Position numbers and translations under genes: made by a program. 8,207 nt of DNA from an uncultured Fidelibacterota bacterium (GTDB taxonomy: Bacteria; Fidelibacterota; Marinisomatia; Marinisomatales; UBA8229), in contig CAJXJG010000073.1 of assembly GCA_913054425.1 (NCBI GenBank), positions 1 through 8,207 on the forward strand. Reading direction: 5' to 3'. Under the pieces are notes generated by a model. The model saw only the letters and a list, made by a program, of their open reading frames with translations. It was not told the origin of the DNA and did no database searches. Positions 1 to 6,308 of this stretch are shown here, in pieces. The stretch's first letter is position 1; every line of letters begins with the position of its first letter.

Positions 1-645
1 GGCAAGAAGTTTATCTCCGTGTTTTTGTCTAATTATCTGCACGATGTCTCTAATGTATTCTCCTTTGTATCCGCCTTCAGGCAAAGGGATATCCTTCCCC
101 AGTTCCTGAAAATATCGAGCTTCCACTGATTGTCTCAAGAGCCTCATTTGCCTCCCGGCATTATTATAATAATATTCCCGGGTTACATCATATCCGTGCC
201 ATTCAAGGATGCTTGCCACTGTATCACCTAAAACCGCCTGGCGTCCATGTCCCACGGTGAGGGGTCCGGTTGGATTTGCGCTCACAAACTCGACATTTGC
301 TGTTTTCCCCTTTCCCGCTGTTCCTTTTCCATAATGTTTTCCCTCCTTTAGGATTAGTTCCGGCAGGCGTTGGTAATAACTCTTGCTGATTTGGAAGTTG
401 ATAAAACCTGGTTCTGATACAGAAGTTTCTTGAATAAGATCAGAGTCAAGTTTTAGATGTGTCTTTAACCTATAAGCGATATCAATAGGTTTCCCTCCGA
501 TTTTTTTTGCCAGGTTGAAAGCCAGGTTTGTTGAGAGGTCACCAAAACGCGGGTTCTTTGTTGGTGTAATCTGGATAGGTTCCGCCTGAATGTTCAGGAG
601 GTGGAGGACGTCACGTAAGGATTGTATCAGATGTTTTTTTATCAT
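1..645 (-). CDS. argS: Arginyl-tRNA synthetase, 5' part (3' end off the left edge)
   Basis: ArgS charges tRNA-Arg with arginine in the cytoplasm. The minus strand is open from the start to base 1, giving the first 215 residues of a protein that normally has about 550-600. Residues 1-90 fit the N-terminal additional domain that contacts the tRNA elbow. The class I catalytic core begins with EFVSANPTGPL (119-129), followed by the HIGH-type motif, here TVGH (130-133), so the first His is Thr. It continues with VLGDT and REYYYNNAGRQM, typical of ArgS. The start is taken as ATG at 645 (MIKKHL). ATG codons at 648 and 660 are in frame and cannot be excluded, and no strong Shine-Dalgarno site decides between them. 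The start lies inside rsfS, overlapping it by 35 nt, which suggests translational coupling as the last visible gene of the minus-strand cluster. The family call is very secure. Confidence 0.95.
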   Translation of the reverse strand, partial: MIKKHLIQSLRDVLHLLNIQAEPIQITPTKNPRFGDLSTNLAFNLAKKIGGKPIDIAYRLKTHLKLDSDLIQETSVSEPGFINFQISKSYYQRLPELILKEGKHYGKGTAGKGKTANVEFVSANPTGPLTVGHGRQAVLGDTVASILEWHGYDVTREYYYNNAGRQMRLLRQSVEARYFQELGKDIPLPEGGYKGEYIRDIVQIIRQKHGDKLLA

Positions 646-988
646 CATCAACAATCTCATAGGAAGGTGCATCTGCCCATAATTTATCCAGTTTGTAATA
701 GTTTCTTTCGTTTGTTTTGAAAATATGGGCTATTACATCTACATAATCCAGAAGAATCCACCGCTGGTTTTCATATCCTTCCAGACGACAGGGTTTATGA
801 GGTGTTCCTTTCCTGATAGCATCTGCAATGGATTTTACCTGGATTTCTGTGTTCGCTGAACAAATCAAAAAAAAGTCTGTTATACTGGTTAGTTTCCTTA
901 CGTCAATGGAAATTACTTTTTCGGCTTTTTTGGATAATGCCAGTTTTCCGATAAGGTTGGTGAGTTGATCGGATTGCTGTTGCGGCAA
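611..988 (-). CDS. rsfS: Ribosomal silencing factor RsfS (YbeB/Iojap family)
   Basis: RsfS binds ribosomal protein uL14 on the 50S subunit and blocks subunit joining, lowering translation when nutrients are short. The 125-residue protein matches the family's usual 105-130 and carries its core landmarks: VISIDVRKL (25-33), ITDFFLICSANTEIQVKSIA (36-55), GYENQRWILLDYVDVIAHIF (71-90) and YYKLDKLWADAP (97-108). The short acidic tail after residue 110 is not conserved in the family and overlaps the start of argS. The start codon appears to be TTG at 988: no ATG or GTG lies between the upstream in-frame stop at 1013-1015 and the conserved core, and a TTG start gives the expected N-terminus. The stop of the LytR_C gene lies only 2 nt upstream (991-993), so the two genes are almost certainly cotranscribed and perhaps coupled. 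The family call is secure; the start codon is inferred. Confidence 0.95.
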   Translation of the reverse strand: MPQQQSDQLTNLIGKLALSKKAEKVISIDVRKLTSITDFFLICSANTEIQVKSIADAIRKGTPHKPCRLEGYENQRWILLDYVDVIAHIFKTNERNYYKLDKLWADAPSYEIVDDDKKTSDTILT

Positions 989-990
989 TA

Positions 991-1578
991 TTAAAACTGG
1001 GTACTTAAAAAGTCAGAAATAGGTTCAATTGAAACATAGTCTTTTCCTACGATTAAGGTGATATCCACGTCAATTGTTTCGTCAGGCTGGATCAAAACCC
1101 GGGATTTATCTTCAATATCAAAGCCAAGGGAAGAGGTGACTAATTTTAGCGCTTCGTAATTTCCATTTCGTGAGATAAGCAGGGTTCGGATGTAGCCAAA
1201 ATGATCGGCGTCTTCTGATCGTACAACATCAAATTGGTTGGATCGAAGAAATTCAGAAATTTCTCCAGCTAACCCGTTCTTTCCGCATCCATTGAGGACT
1301 TCTATCTCAATGTCCAGAATAGGATTTTGTTCATAAATCTCCGCAGCCAGTTTTGGTTGATCAGGAAAGGAAGGAAACGTTACCTGGATGGAGTTCATAG
1401 ATACGCCAGTTTGGGTATATTTCTTTGAAAATGAATAGATGAACGCAATCAACAACAGGGATAGAATTCCAATAAAGGAATTCATCAGTGTATTTTTGAT
1501 TGTGTGTTTTCCTGTTGAGTGCTTTCGAGTTTTAGATGTGGTGAAATGGGAGGATCTCCACCGCGATTTTTTTGCCAT
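991..1578 (-). CDS. Membrane-anchored LytR_C-domain protein
   Basis: This 195-residue protein has a basic N-terminus (residues 1-30, rich in Lys, Arg, Ser and Thr), one hydrophobic segment (about 33-50, FIGILSLLLIAFIYSF) and an extracytoplasmic part. Residues about 89-180 look like a LytR_C domain: IEIEVLNGCGKNGLA (90-104) followed by an alternating alpha/beta pattern ending in DVDITLIVGKDY. In many bacteria this domain is fused behind a LytR-CpsA-Psr catalytic domain that attaches glycopolymers to the cell wall. Here no catalytic domain is present, so only the accessory domain on a membrane anchor remains. Stand-alone forms of this kind next to rsfS are known in other phyla, but their function is not established. 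ATG 1578 has a modest AGGT site about 10 nt upstream. It starts 4 nt after the preceding gene and ends 2 nt before rsfS. Domain confidence is good; the function is unknown. Confidence 0.85.
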   Translation of the reverse strand: MAKKSRWRSSHFTTSKTRKHSTGKHTIKNTLMNSFIGILSLLLIAFIYSFSKKYTQTGVSMNSIQVTFPSFPDQPKLAAEIYEQNPILDIEIEVLNGCGKNGLAGEISEFLRSNQFDVVRSEDADHFGYIRTLLISRNGNYEALKLVTSSLGFDIEDKSRVLIQPDETIDVDITLIVGKDYVSIEPISDFLSTQF

Positions 1579-1582
1579 GGTT

Positions 1583-2035
1583 CTACCTGTTGTATAACGG
1601 ACTGAGGGTTAGTGGTTGGTATCTTCGGTATGTGGGAATTGTTTGAAAACTAATTTGGAGGAAAGAATTTTCGGTAAATTTATAATCAATACTTCCGCCG
1701 TAATAGAGGCTATTGTTCAATCCGGGTTGTTGCTTAGCCATTCCGGATTGCAAAAGGGTGAAATTCAGTCGTAAGCGCAGATTGTCTGTTAATAGATAAT
1801 TCATTTGGTTGGAATAACTACCGACGCTAAATGACTGTTTTCCAAAACTGACCATGCTCATGGAGAATCCATGCCTGATGTTGAAGCGGTCTGGAGAAAG
1901 GAATGAATGGTAGTTTTCTTGCGAGGAAGGTATGGCATCAGGAAGGTTAAGTTCAGGAATTTCCTTTTTGAATTGACCCGCTGCAATTGAGATGAGGAAG
2001 GTAAGAATAAGGGTTTTATTCGATTTCGCCTGCAT
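1583..2035 (-). CDS. Small exported protein of unknown function, beta-strand rich
   Basis: I do not recognise a named family. The 150-residue product begins with a Sec-type signal peptide: basic MQAKSNK, a hydrophobic core (about 8-18), then AAG-Q as a plausible cleavage point near residue 20. The mature part contains FSMSMVSFGKQSFSVGSYS (57-75), NYLLTDNLRLRLNFTLL (79-95) and LYYGGSIDYKF (110-120), alternating polar and apolar residues with aromatic ends, as seen in amphipathic beta-hairpins of outer-membrane or periplasmic proteins. It is too short for a classic porin and has no cysteine for lipidation, so it is probably periplasmic or outer-membrane associated. ATG 2035 is the only ATG before the upstream in-frame stop (2084-2086). 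No clear Shine-Dalgarno site is present. It ends 4 nt before the LytR_C gene, implying cotranscription from a promoter in the gap to its right. Confidence 0.7.
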   Translation of the reverse strand: MQAKSNKTLILTFLISIAAGQFKKEIPELNLPDAIPSSQENYHSFLSPDRFNIRHGFSMSMVSFGKQSFSVGSYSNQMNYLLTDNLRLRLNFTLLQSGMAKQQPGLNNSLYYGGSIDYKFTENSFLQISFQTIPTYRRYQPLTLSPLYNR

Positions 2036-2170
2036 GGTATATTTTGAAATTACAATTAATTTTTGAATTTTACTTCTGTGTATTTACTTCTAAACTTTTG
2101 ATTGAGTCTTTAATAGTTATGAATGCTGTTGATTTCTATTATTTGAATTTTTGGGTGTATCCAACACGAA

Positions 2171-2199
2171 ATTTTCACTCTGATCATTATAACTGTCAA
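2171..2199 (-). promoter_or_regulatory. Possible sigma70-type promoter before the exported protein and LytR_C genes
   Basis: On the minus strand a perfect -35 hexamer TTGACA (2194-2199) is followed after 17 nt by GAAAAT (2171-2176, 4 of 6 to the consensus). A perfect TATAAT (2186-2191) also lies in the gap but has no good -35 at the right distance. Either would start transcription in the AT-rich gap between the mnmA stop (2230) and the start of the exported-protein gene (2035), leaving a leader of about 130 nt or more. This would allow the exported protein, LytR_C, rsfS and argS to be expressed independently of mnmA. Sequence match only. Confidence 0.3.
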
Positions 2200-2229
2200 C
2201 TCTTTTTCGATAATAAATTAGATTTTCCT

Positions 2230-3306
2230 TCACGTAATTTTCCCATCAATAACCCCGCCACCCAGGCATTCTTCTCCATCATAAAATACAATTGATTGTC
2301 CCGGTGTAACAGCAAACTGTGGTTTTTCAAAATGTACAATAACAGAATTTTGTTTTTCGGTATTCAGTTTACAGATTTGATCATCCTGCCTATATCGGAT
2401 TTTTGCTGTAACAGTTTTCGGTAGATTTGATGAATCGGAATGAATCCAATGCAAGTTTACAGCTTTCAAAGTAGTGCTGTAAAGTGATGGGTGATCATGG
2501 CCTTGAGCAATGATCAAATGGTTCTTTTTATGATTTTTTTTAACCACATACCAAGGAGCTTCCTTATCACCAAATCCGCCCCCAATCCCAATTCCTTTTC
2601 GCTGTCCGATTGTATAATACATCAATCCTTCGTGAGTTCCAACATTGTTGCCCTCAATGGTTAATATATCACCTGGTTTCGGAGGAAGGTATTTTTTCAA
2701 AAACTGCGTAAAATTCCGCTCTCCGATGAAACAGATACCCGTGCTATCTTTTTTTTTATGGGTTATTAATTTGGCTTTTCGAGCTAAATGCCGGACTTCT
2801 TTTTTTTTCATGTTTCCAAGTGGGAAAAGGCTCCTTGCAAGTTCCTTTTGACCCAAAAGATAAAGAAAGTAACTTTGGTCTTTAGTAATATCTTTTCCTT
2901 TCAGGAGACGAAAAACACTTTCTCTTTCTTCGATTCTGGCATAATGCCCAGTCACGATATGGTTTGCTCCAAGTTCTAATGCGTACTCTAGAAATACTTT
3001 GAATTTAATTTCTTTATTACAGAGCACATCGGGGTTTGGTGTTTTTCCTGAACGGTAACTTTTCAGAAAATCAGCAAACACCAGTTTTTGGTACTGTGCC
3101 GAAAAATTTACACTGTGCAAAGGAAGATTCAAAGTATTACAAACCTGCAGGGCATCTTTATAATCTGCAGCTGCGGGGCAGGTTTCATCATCATCCCAGT
3201 TTTTCATAAATAGGCATTCTATTTCATATCCATTTTCTTTTAATAGCAGAGCTGCAACAGAACTGTCAACGCCTCCGCTCATTCCTACGATTACTTTCTC
3301 TGCCAT
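2230..3306 (-). CDS. mnmA: tRNA-specific 2-thiouridylase MnmA
   Basis: MnmA uses ATP to adenylate U34 of tRNA-Lys, tRNA-Glu and tRNA-Gln and replaces the 2-oxygen with sulfur, supporting accurate decoding. The 358-residue length is normal. The PP-loop ATP site is SGGVDSS (10-16). The two catalytic cysteines are Cys96 in NPDVLCNKEIKF and Cys192 in DSTGICFIGE. TGHYAR (119-124), KDQSYFLYLL (142-151) and YYTIGQRKG in the central domain are also typical, and the C-terminal beta-barrel ends with FDKPQFAVTPGQ-like and GGGVI segments. ATG 3306 shares its A with the TGA stop of the upstream cysteine desulfurase (TGATG), so the pair is probably coupled by translation. Two runs of nine A bases on the coding strand encode KKK at 167-169 and 184-186. 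The family call is secure. Confidence 0.97.
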   Translation of the reverse strand: MAEKVIVGMSGGVDSSVAALLLKENGYEIECLFMKNWDDDETCPAAADYKDALQVCNTLNLPLHSVNFSAQYQKLVFADFLKSYRSGKTPNPDVLCNKEIKFKVFLEYALELGANHIVTGHYARIEERESVFRLLKGKDITKDQSYFLYLLGQKELARSLFPLGNMKKKEVRHLARKAKLITHKKKDSTGICFIGERNFTQFLKKYLPPKPGDILTIEGNNVGTHEGLMYYTIGQRKGIGIGGGFGDKEAPWYVVKKNHKKNHLIIAQGHDHPSLYSTTLKAVNLHWIHSDSSNLPKTVTAKIRYRQDDQICKLNTEKQNSVIVHFEKPQFAVTPGQSIVFYDGEECLGGGVIDGKIT

Positions 3307-4436
3307 CAGCGTTTGTTACGATTTTGTTTCAGAATTTCGCTGATTTTCTCAGTAAGTAAATGAACGTCTTCTTCGGTGTTGTCCCTTCCAAAACTGATTC
3401 TTAACGTTCGGATATTGTTATCATTGCTTATATTCATCGCGCGCAATACATGAGATGGATTCACTGTCCCGGAAGAACAGGCTGACCCACTGGAAACAGC
3501 AATCCCGTGGAGATCCAGCTTGATAACTAAAATATTGCTGGTTACAGCAGGAAACGTTGCGCAAATAACTCCCGGAAGAGAGTATTCAGGATGACCGTTA
3601 TAAATTATTTCTGGGTAAACATCCGCCATTTCCTGTTTGAATTGCTCAGCAAGTTTTTCTAAATGTGTTTTTCTTTTTTCTATGTTTTTATTCGCCAGTT
3701 CAGAGGCAAAACCTAAACCGGCTATACAAGAAGGATTTTCAGTTCCGGCACGGAGATTTCTTTCCTGTCCTCCTCCAATTACTAGAGATTTCAATTCTGT
3801 TCCCTTTTTTAAATAAAGAACGCCAGTACCCTTTGGTCCGTAAAACTTATGAGCCGAAAATGACATCATATTTATATTCTGATCTAAAATATTGATTGGG
3901 AATTTTCCAAGGATCTGAACTGCATCGGAGTGAAATGGAATCCCGTTTTTCTCAGCGATCTCACCAATGTGTTTAACAGGCTGAACTGTGCCAACTTCAT
4001 TATTGGCAAACATGATTGAGATCAATCCTGTATTTTCAGTAATTGCATTTTGAATGTCTTCAGGATTTACCCTGCAAGTACGATCGACAGGGATTATTGT
4101 AGATGTTACGCCAAATTCTTTCAGCCGTTTTAACACGCTCAGAACGGAAGGATGTTCAATTGCTGAAGTAATGACATGTCTTTTTTGTTGGTGGATAAGA
4201 TTCCAAAGGACAAGATTATTTGCTTCTGTCCCCCCCCCGGTAAAGATTATTTCGTAGGGGAGGCATCCGATTGCGTCAGCCATTTGTTTTCGGGCAATTT
4301 CAATATCCAGGCGTGATTTTTGCCCGAATCGATGTACACTGGAAGGATTGCCAAAGTGGTTTAACTCTAGCTCCTGCATTAAGTTCAGGACAGCAGGATG
4401 GATTGGTGTAGAAGCACTATGGTCGAAATACAACAT
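3306..4436 (-). CDS. Cysteine desulfurase (NifS/IscS class V aminotransferase)
   Basis: This PLP enzyme converts cysteine to alanine and loads a persulfide on its own cysteine for transfer to acceptors. The 376-residue protein has a normal length. It starts MLYFDHSAST, with the TGGGTEANN phosphate-binding loop (66-74), His95 in IEHPSV that stacks on PLP, Asp171 and Gln174 in HSDAVQ, and the Schiff-base Lys197 in FSAHKFYGPKG. The active-site Cys320 is in SSGSACSSG, whose loop is the longer group I type. It overlaps mnmA by one base, so the likely main role is to supply sulfur for tRNA thiolation, as with YrvO and MnmA of Bacillus subtilis. A further role in Fe-S assembly is possible, since no isc or suf genes are visible here. 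The phosphoesterase stop lies 48 nt upstream. Codons 67-69 form an uninterrupted run of nine G on the coding strand. I leave the symbol blank because nifS, iscS and yrvO cannot be separated from sequence alone. Confidence 0.95.
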   Translation of the reverse strand: MLYFDHSASTPIHPAVLNLMQELELNHFGNPSSVHRFGQKSRLDIEIARKQMADAIGCLPYEIIFTGGGTEANNLVLWNLIHQQKRHVITSAIEHPSVLSVLKRLKEFGVTSTIIPVDRTCRVNPEDIQNAITENTGLISIMFANNEVGTVQPVKHIGEIAEKNGIPFHSDAVQILGKFPINILDQNINMMSFSAHKFYGPKGTGVLYLKKGTELKSLVIGGGQERNLRAGTENPSCIAGLGFASELANKNIEKRKTHLEKLAEQFKQEMADVYPEIIYNGHPEYSLPGVICATFPAVTSNILVIKLDLHGIAVSSGSACSSGTVNPSHVLRAMNISNDNNIRTLRISFGRDNTEEDVHLLTEKISEILKQNRNKR

Positions 4437-4484
4437 ATGTTCTTTTTTTCGCTTCTGAAATTATGGAGGCAGGTATTGAAAAAC

Positions 4485-5252
4485 CTAAATGTCGTTACGA
4501 ATTGCAGCGTAACGGACAGTATTCATCAAATTCTCATAAAATGGAGGTTTTCGTTTTTCGAGCTCCTTAATTGTGGCAGTATGATCATATGTATATCTGA
4601 CAACGTCCCATTCAAAAGTATCTCCACCAACGGTAAGAAAAGCAACTGCTCCGCGGGTATCTCCATCGAATGAGAGCCCTGTGGCGCCTTGACAGAGAAT
4701 CGTCAAATCATCTTGTTTCTCAAGTCGTGGTGTATGGATGTGTCCATGAACAAAAATAAAACTGTTGATATTGGGCATAACAGCCTTTACATGCATTCTC
4801 CAGGTTAAAGCCTCCTTGAGAGTGGGTGGAATGTCGTCTCTTTGATACCAAGCGTGGGTAAATTCAATGATGGTGTTTTTAACCTGAACTCGGTGTGCAA
4901 TAAGCATTTTTTTTAAAAAGGAATTACCTGCTGCTCCAATTTGTTTTGCTGTCCACTCGATATTTGCAACAATATTTTGGCAAATTGGATCATCTGGATC
5001 CATTCCCTCAAGAGAAGGATGGGTTACGTTCCAAAGCTGTTCAACAATATACCGGTCATGATTGCCCCGGATAAAAACACAGTTTTTAATAGACTGCAGC
5101 GCTTTCAAAGTTTCTTTAGGAGCGGGACCTAAAGGAAAACAATCCCCGAGACAAATTACCTGATCTATATTTTTTCGTTCATGGATAATTGACAAAGCTT
5201 TTTGTAATGAGACAATGTTTGAATGAATATCCGTGATGATAGCAAATGTCAT
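4485..5252 (-). CDS. Calcineurin-like metallophosphoesterase
   Basis: A probable di-metal phosphatase or phosphodiesterase of unknown substrate. All family motifs are present (numbered from ATG 5252, 255 residues): ITDIHSN (Asp8, His10), CLGD (Asp37), RGNHD (Asn64, His65, Asp66), FTHAW (His133) and HGHIHTPR (His171, His173). This pattern fits the compact cytoplasmic subfamily (Metallophos_2, YfcE- or diadenosine-polyphosphatase-like). The reading frame is open to ATG 5342, but that 30-residue extension is hydrophobic, AT-rich and unlike the family, and it would run through a good candidate promoter. ATG 5252 (MTFAIITD) puts the first metal ligand at the usual distance; ATG 5261 is the alternative. 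Neither has a clear Shine-Dalgarno site. It is the first gene of the minus-strand run, 48 nt before the desulfurase, and is divergent from the kinase. A functional link to tRNA thiolation is not shown. Confidence 0.88.
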   Translation of the reverse strand: MTFAIITDIHSNIVSLQKALSIIHERKNIDQVICLGDCFPLGPAPKETLKALQSIKNCVFIRGNHDRYIVEQLWNVTHPSLEGMDPDDPICQNIVANIEWTAKQIGAAGNSFLKKMLIAHRVQVKNTIIEFTHAWYQRDDIPPTLKEALTWRMHVKAVMPNINSFIFVHGHIHTPRLEKQDDLTILCQGATGLSFDGDTRGAVAFLTVGGDTFEWDVVRYTYDHTATIKELEKRKPPFYENLMNTVRYAAIRNDI

Positions 5253-5269
5253 TCTCGTCATGGGATTAA

Positions 5270-5299
5270 AATATAATGTAAATATTCTCCAGATAGCAA
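5270..5299 (-). promoter_or_regulatory. Candidate promoter for the phosphoesterase-desulfurase-mnmA run
   Basis: On the minus strand TTGCTA (5294-5299, 4 of 6) and TATATT (5270-5275, 5 of 6) are separated by 18 nt. Transcription would begin near 5263, giving a very short leader before ATG 5252 or a nearly leaderless message from ATG 5261. It faces away from the kinase promoter, and the two -35 boxes are only 7 bp apart. Sequence match only. Confidence 0.4.
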
Positions 5300-5306
5300 G
5301 ATACAA

Positions 5307-5335
5307 ATGATAATACTTTCCTTGATGGATATAAT
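5307..5335 (+). promoter_or_regulatory. Candidate promoter for the PfkB-family kinase
   Basis: On the plus strand a perfect TATAAT (5330-5335) follows ATGATA (5307-5312, 4 of 6 to TTGACA) with the optimal 17-nt spacing. Transcription would begin near 5342, about 22 nt before ATG 5364. No Shine-Dalgarno sequence lies in that short leader. Confidence 0.5.
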
Positions 5336-5363
5336 GAAACACGTTTAAAATTCAATAATCATC

Positions 5364-6254
5364 ATGTCGAAAACTGTATTAATTGTTGGATCAATTGCTC
5401 TTGACACAATTGAAAACCAAAAAGGGAAAAAGGAAGACCTCATAGGAGGATCTGCTACTTATGGAATGGTTGCTGCCGGTCGGTTGGTTCCCGTAAATGT
5501 TGTGGGTGTGATTGGGAATGATTTCCCTGCTGAAGGATTGGAGATATATCAACGCTATGCCAATAGTCTTGTAGATTTACAATGTAAAGAGGGTAATACA
5601 TTTCGATGGGGAGCTCGCTATGGGGAAAACATGGATAGCCGGGAGACGCTTTTTACCGATTTGGGAGTATTTTCAGATTTCTCACCCAGGTTATCCACGG
5701 TGAATAAAAATGTTTCGACCGTGTTTCTTGCCAACATTCATTCTGCTCTCCAATTATCTGTAATTGACCAAATGCGGGGTAATCCTCTCATTGTTACTGA
5801 TACAATGAATTTATGGATTGAAACATCCAAAAACGAACTTCTTGAGGTGTTGAAAAAGACAGATATTCTTCTCATAAATGAAAGTGAAGCAGAATTAATA
5901 TCCGGAACTAAAGATATTGACCGTTCTGCTGTACAATTGCAGAGTTTAGGTCCCAGCACTGTTGTGATCAAAAGGGGAAGTTCGGGCGCTGTTCTTTTTC
6001 ATGGTGAGGAAAGAGTTTCAATCGATGCATATCCAGTGAAAGAAGTTATTGACACAACCGGGGCAGGAGATACATTCGGAGGTGGATTTGTTTCTGCGCT
6101 GGCATCAGGAGGCACCTTTCGCGATGCTCTCATCAAAGGTTCGGCTTTGGCATCCATTTGTGTAGAAGGTTTTGGTGTAGAATCCTTGCTGGATGTAAAC
6201 TTAGAAGAGATTAAAAACCGTGAAGATTTTCTTCGTTCTGTTCTTTATCCTTGA
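5364..6254 (+). CDS. PfkB-family (ribokinase-like) carbohydrate or nucleoside kinase
   Basis: An ATP-dependent small-molecule kinase of the ribokinase/PfkB fold; the exact sugar or nucleoside is not evident. The 296-residue protein has a normal length. The N-terminal strand VLIVGSIALD (5-14) and GGSATYGMVAAGRL (28-41) form the substrate-side signature, with VVGVIGNDFP after it. LLINESEAELISG (169-181) is the mid-domain NxxE-type motif for Mg and phosphate. The PfkB signature 2, DTTGAGDTFGGGF (230-242), contains the anion hole and the catalytic base Asp236. FRWGARY (80-86) and the DTMNLWIE stretch resemble a widespread but unassigned bacterial 'sugar kinase' subgroup rather than true ribokinase or adenosine kinase. 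ATG 5364 has no Shine-Dalgarno site. It is divergent from the phosphoesterase and 80 nt upstream of the TPR lipoprotein gene. The TGA stop lies inside a small inverted repeat. Confidence 0.9.
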   Translation: MSKTVLIVGSIALDTIENQKGKKEDLIGGSATYGMVAAGRLVPVNVVGVIGNDFPAEGLEIYQRYANSLVDLQCKEGNTFRWGARYGENMDSRETLFTDLGVFSDFSPRLSTVNKNVSTVFLANIHSALQLSVIDQMRGNPLIVTDTMNLWIETSKNELLEVLKKTDILLINESEAELISGTKDIDRSAVQLQSLGPSTVVIKRGSSGAVLFHGEERVSIDAYPVKEVIDTTGAGDTFGGGFVSALASGGTFRDALIKGSALASICVEGFGVESLLDVNLEEIKNREDFLRSVLYP

Positions 6255-6259
6255 TAAAG
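6243..6259. repeat. Inverted repeat 1, CTTTATC-CTT-GATAAAG
   Basis: A perfect 7-bp inverted repeat with a 3-nt centre overlaps the stop codon of the kinase gene. Its core TTTATC/GATAAA is shared with a second inverted repeat at 6301-6316. It could be a protein-binding site or a weak 3'-end hairpin; there is no T-run after it, which argues against an intrinsic terminator. Confidence 0.5.
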
Positions 6260-6280
6260 ACAGGGTGGAAAATTTAACTT

Positions 6281-6308
6281 TTGAACTAAGTTATATACAT
6301 TTTATCAT
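6281..6308 (+). promoter_or_regulatory. Candidate promoter for the TPR lipoprotein gene
   Basis: TTGAAC (6281-6286, 4 of 6) and TATCAT (6303-6308, 5 of 6) are separated by 16 nt, with transcription predicted near 6315, about 20 nt before ATG 6335. The -10 overlaps the second TTTATC/GATAAA inverted repeat, so a repressor bound there could block this promoter. Sequence match only. Confidence 0.4.

Noticed and set aside
2036..2229. Riboswitch or structured leader upstream of the exported-protein gene
   Set aside because: The leader of about 130 nt is very AT-rich, and I found no conserved riboswitch core or stable paired stems in it.
2044..2295. Plus-strand open frame of 83 codons covering the mnmA-exported protein gap
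   Set aside because: It is AT-rich low-complexity sequence, runs into the antisense of mnmA, has no ribosome binding site and no domain-like pattern. The gap is better explained as a promoter and leader region.
3665..3895. Plus-strand open frame of 76 codons inside the desulfurase gene
   Set aside because: Antisense shadow of a well-supported gene, with no initiation signal. The same applies to other plus-strand frames within 2645-4673.
5253..5342. Hydrophobic N-terminal extension of the phosphoesterase as a membrane anchor
   Set aside because: The extension is unlike the family, consists of AT-rich codons and passes through the divergent promoter region. ATG 5252 gives the usual distance to the first metal ligand.
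6243..6259. Inverted repeat at the kinase stop as an intrinsic terminator
   Set aside because: The stem is AT-rich, has a 3-nt loop and is followed by ACAGGG rather than a T-run. A binding site is at least as likely.
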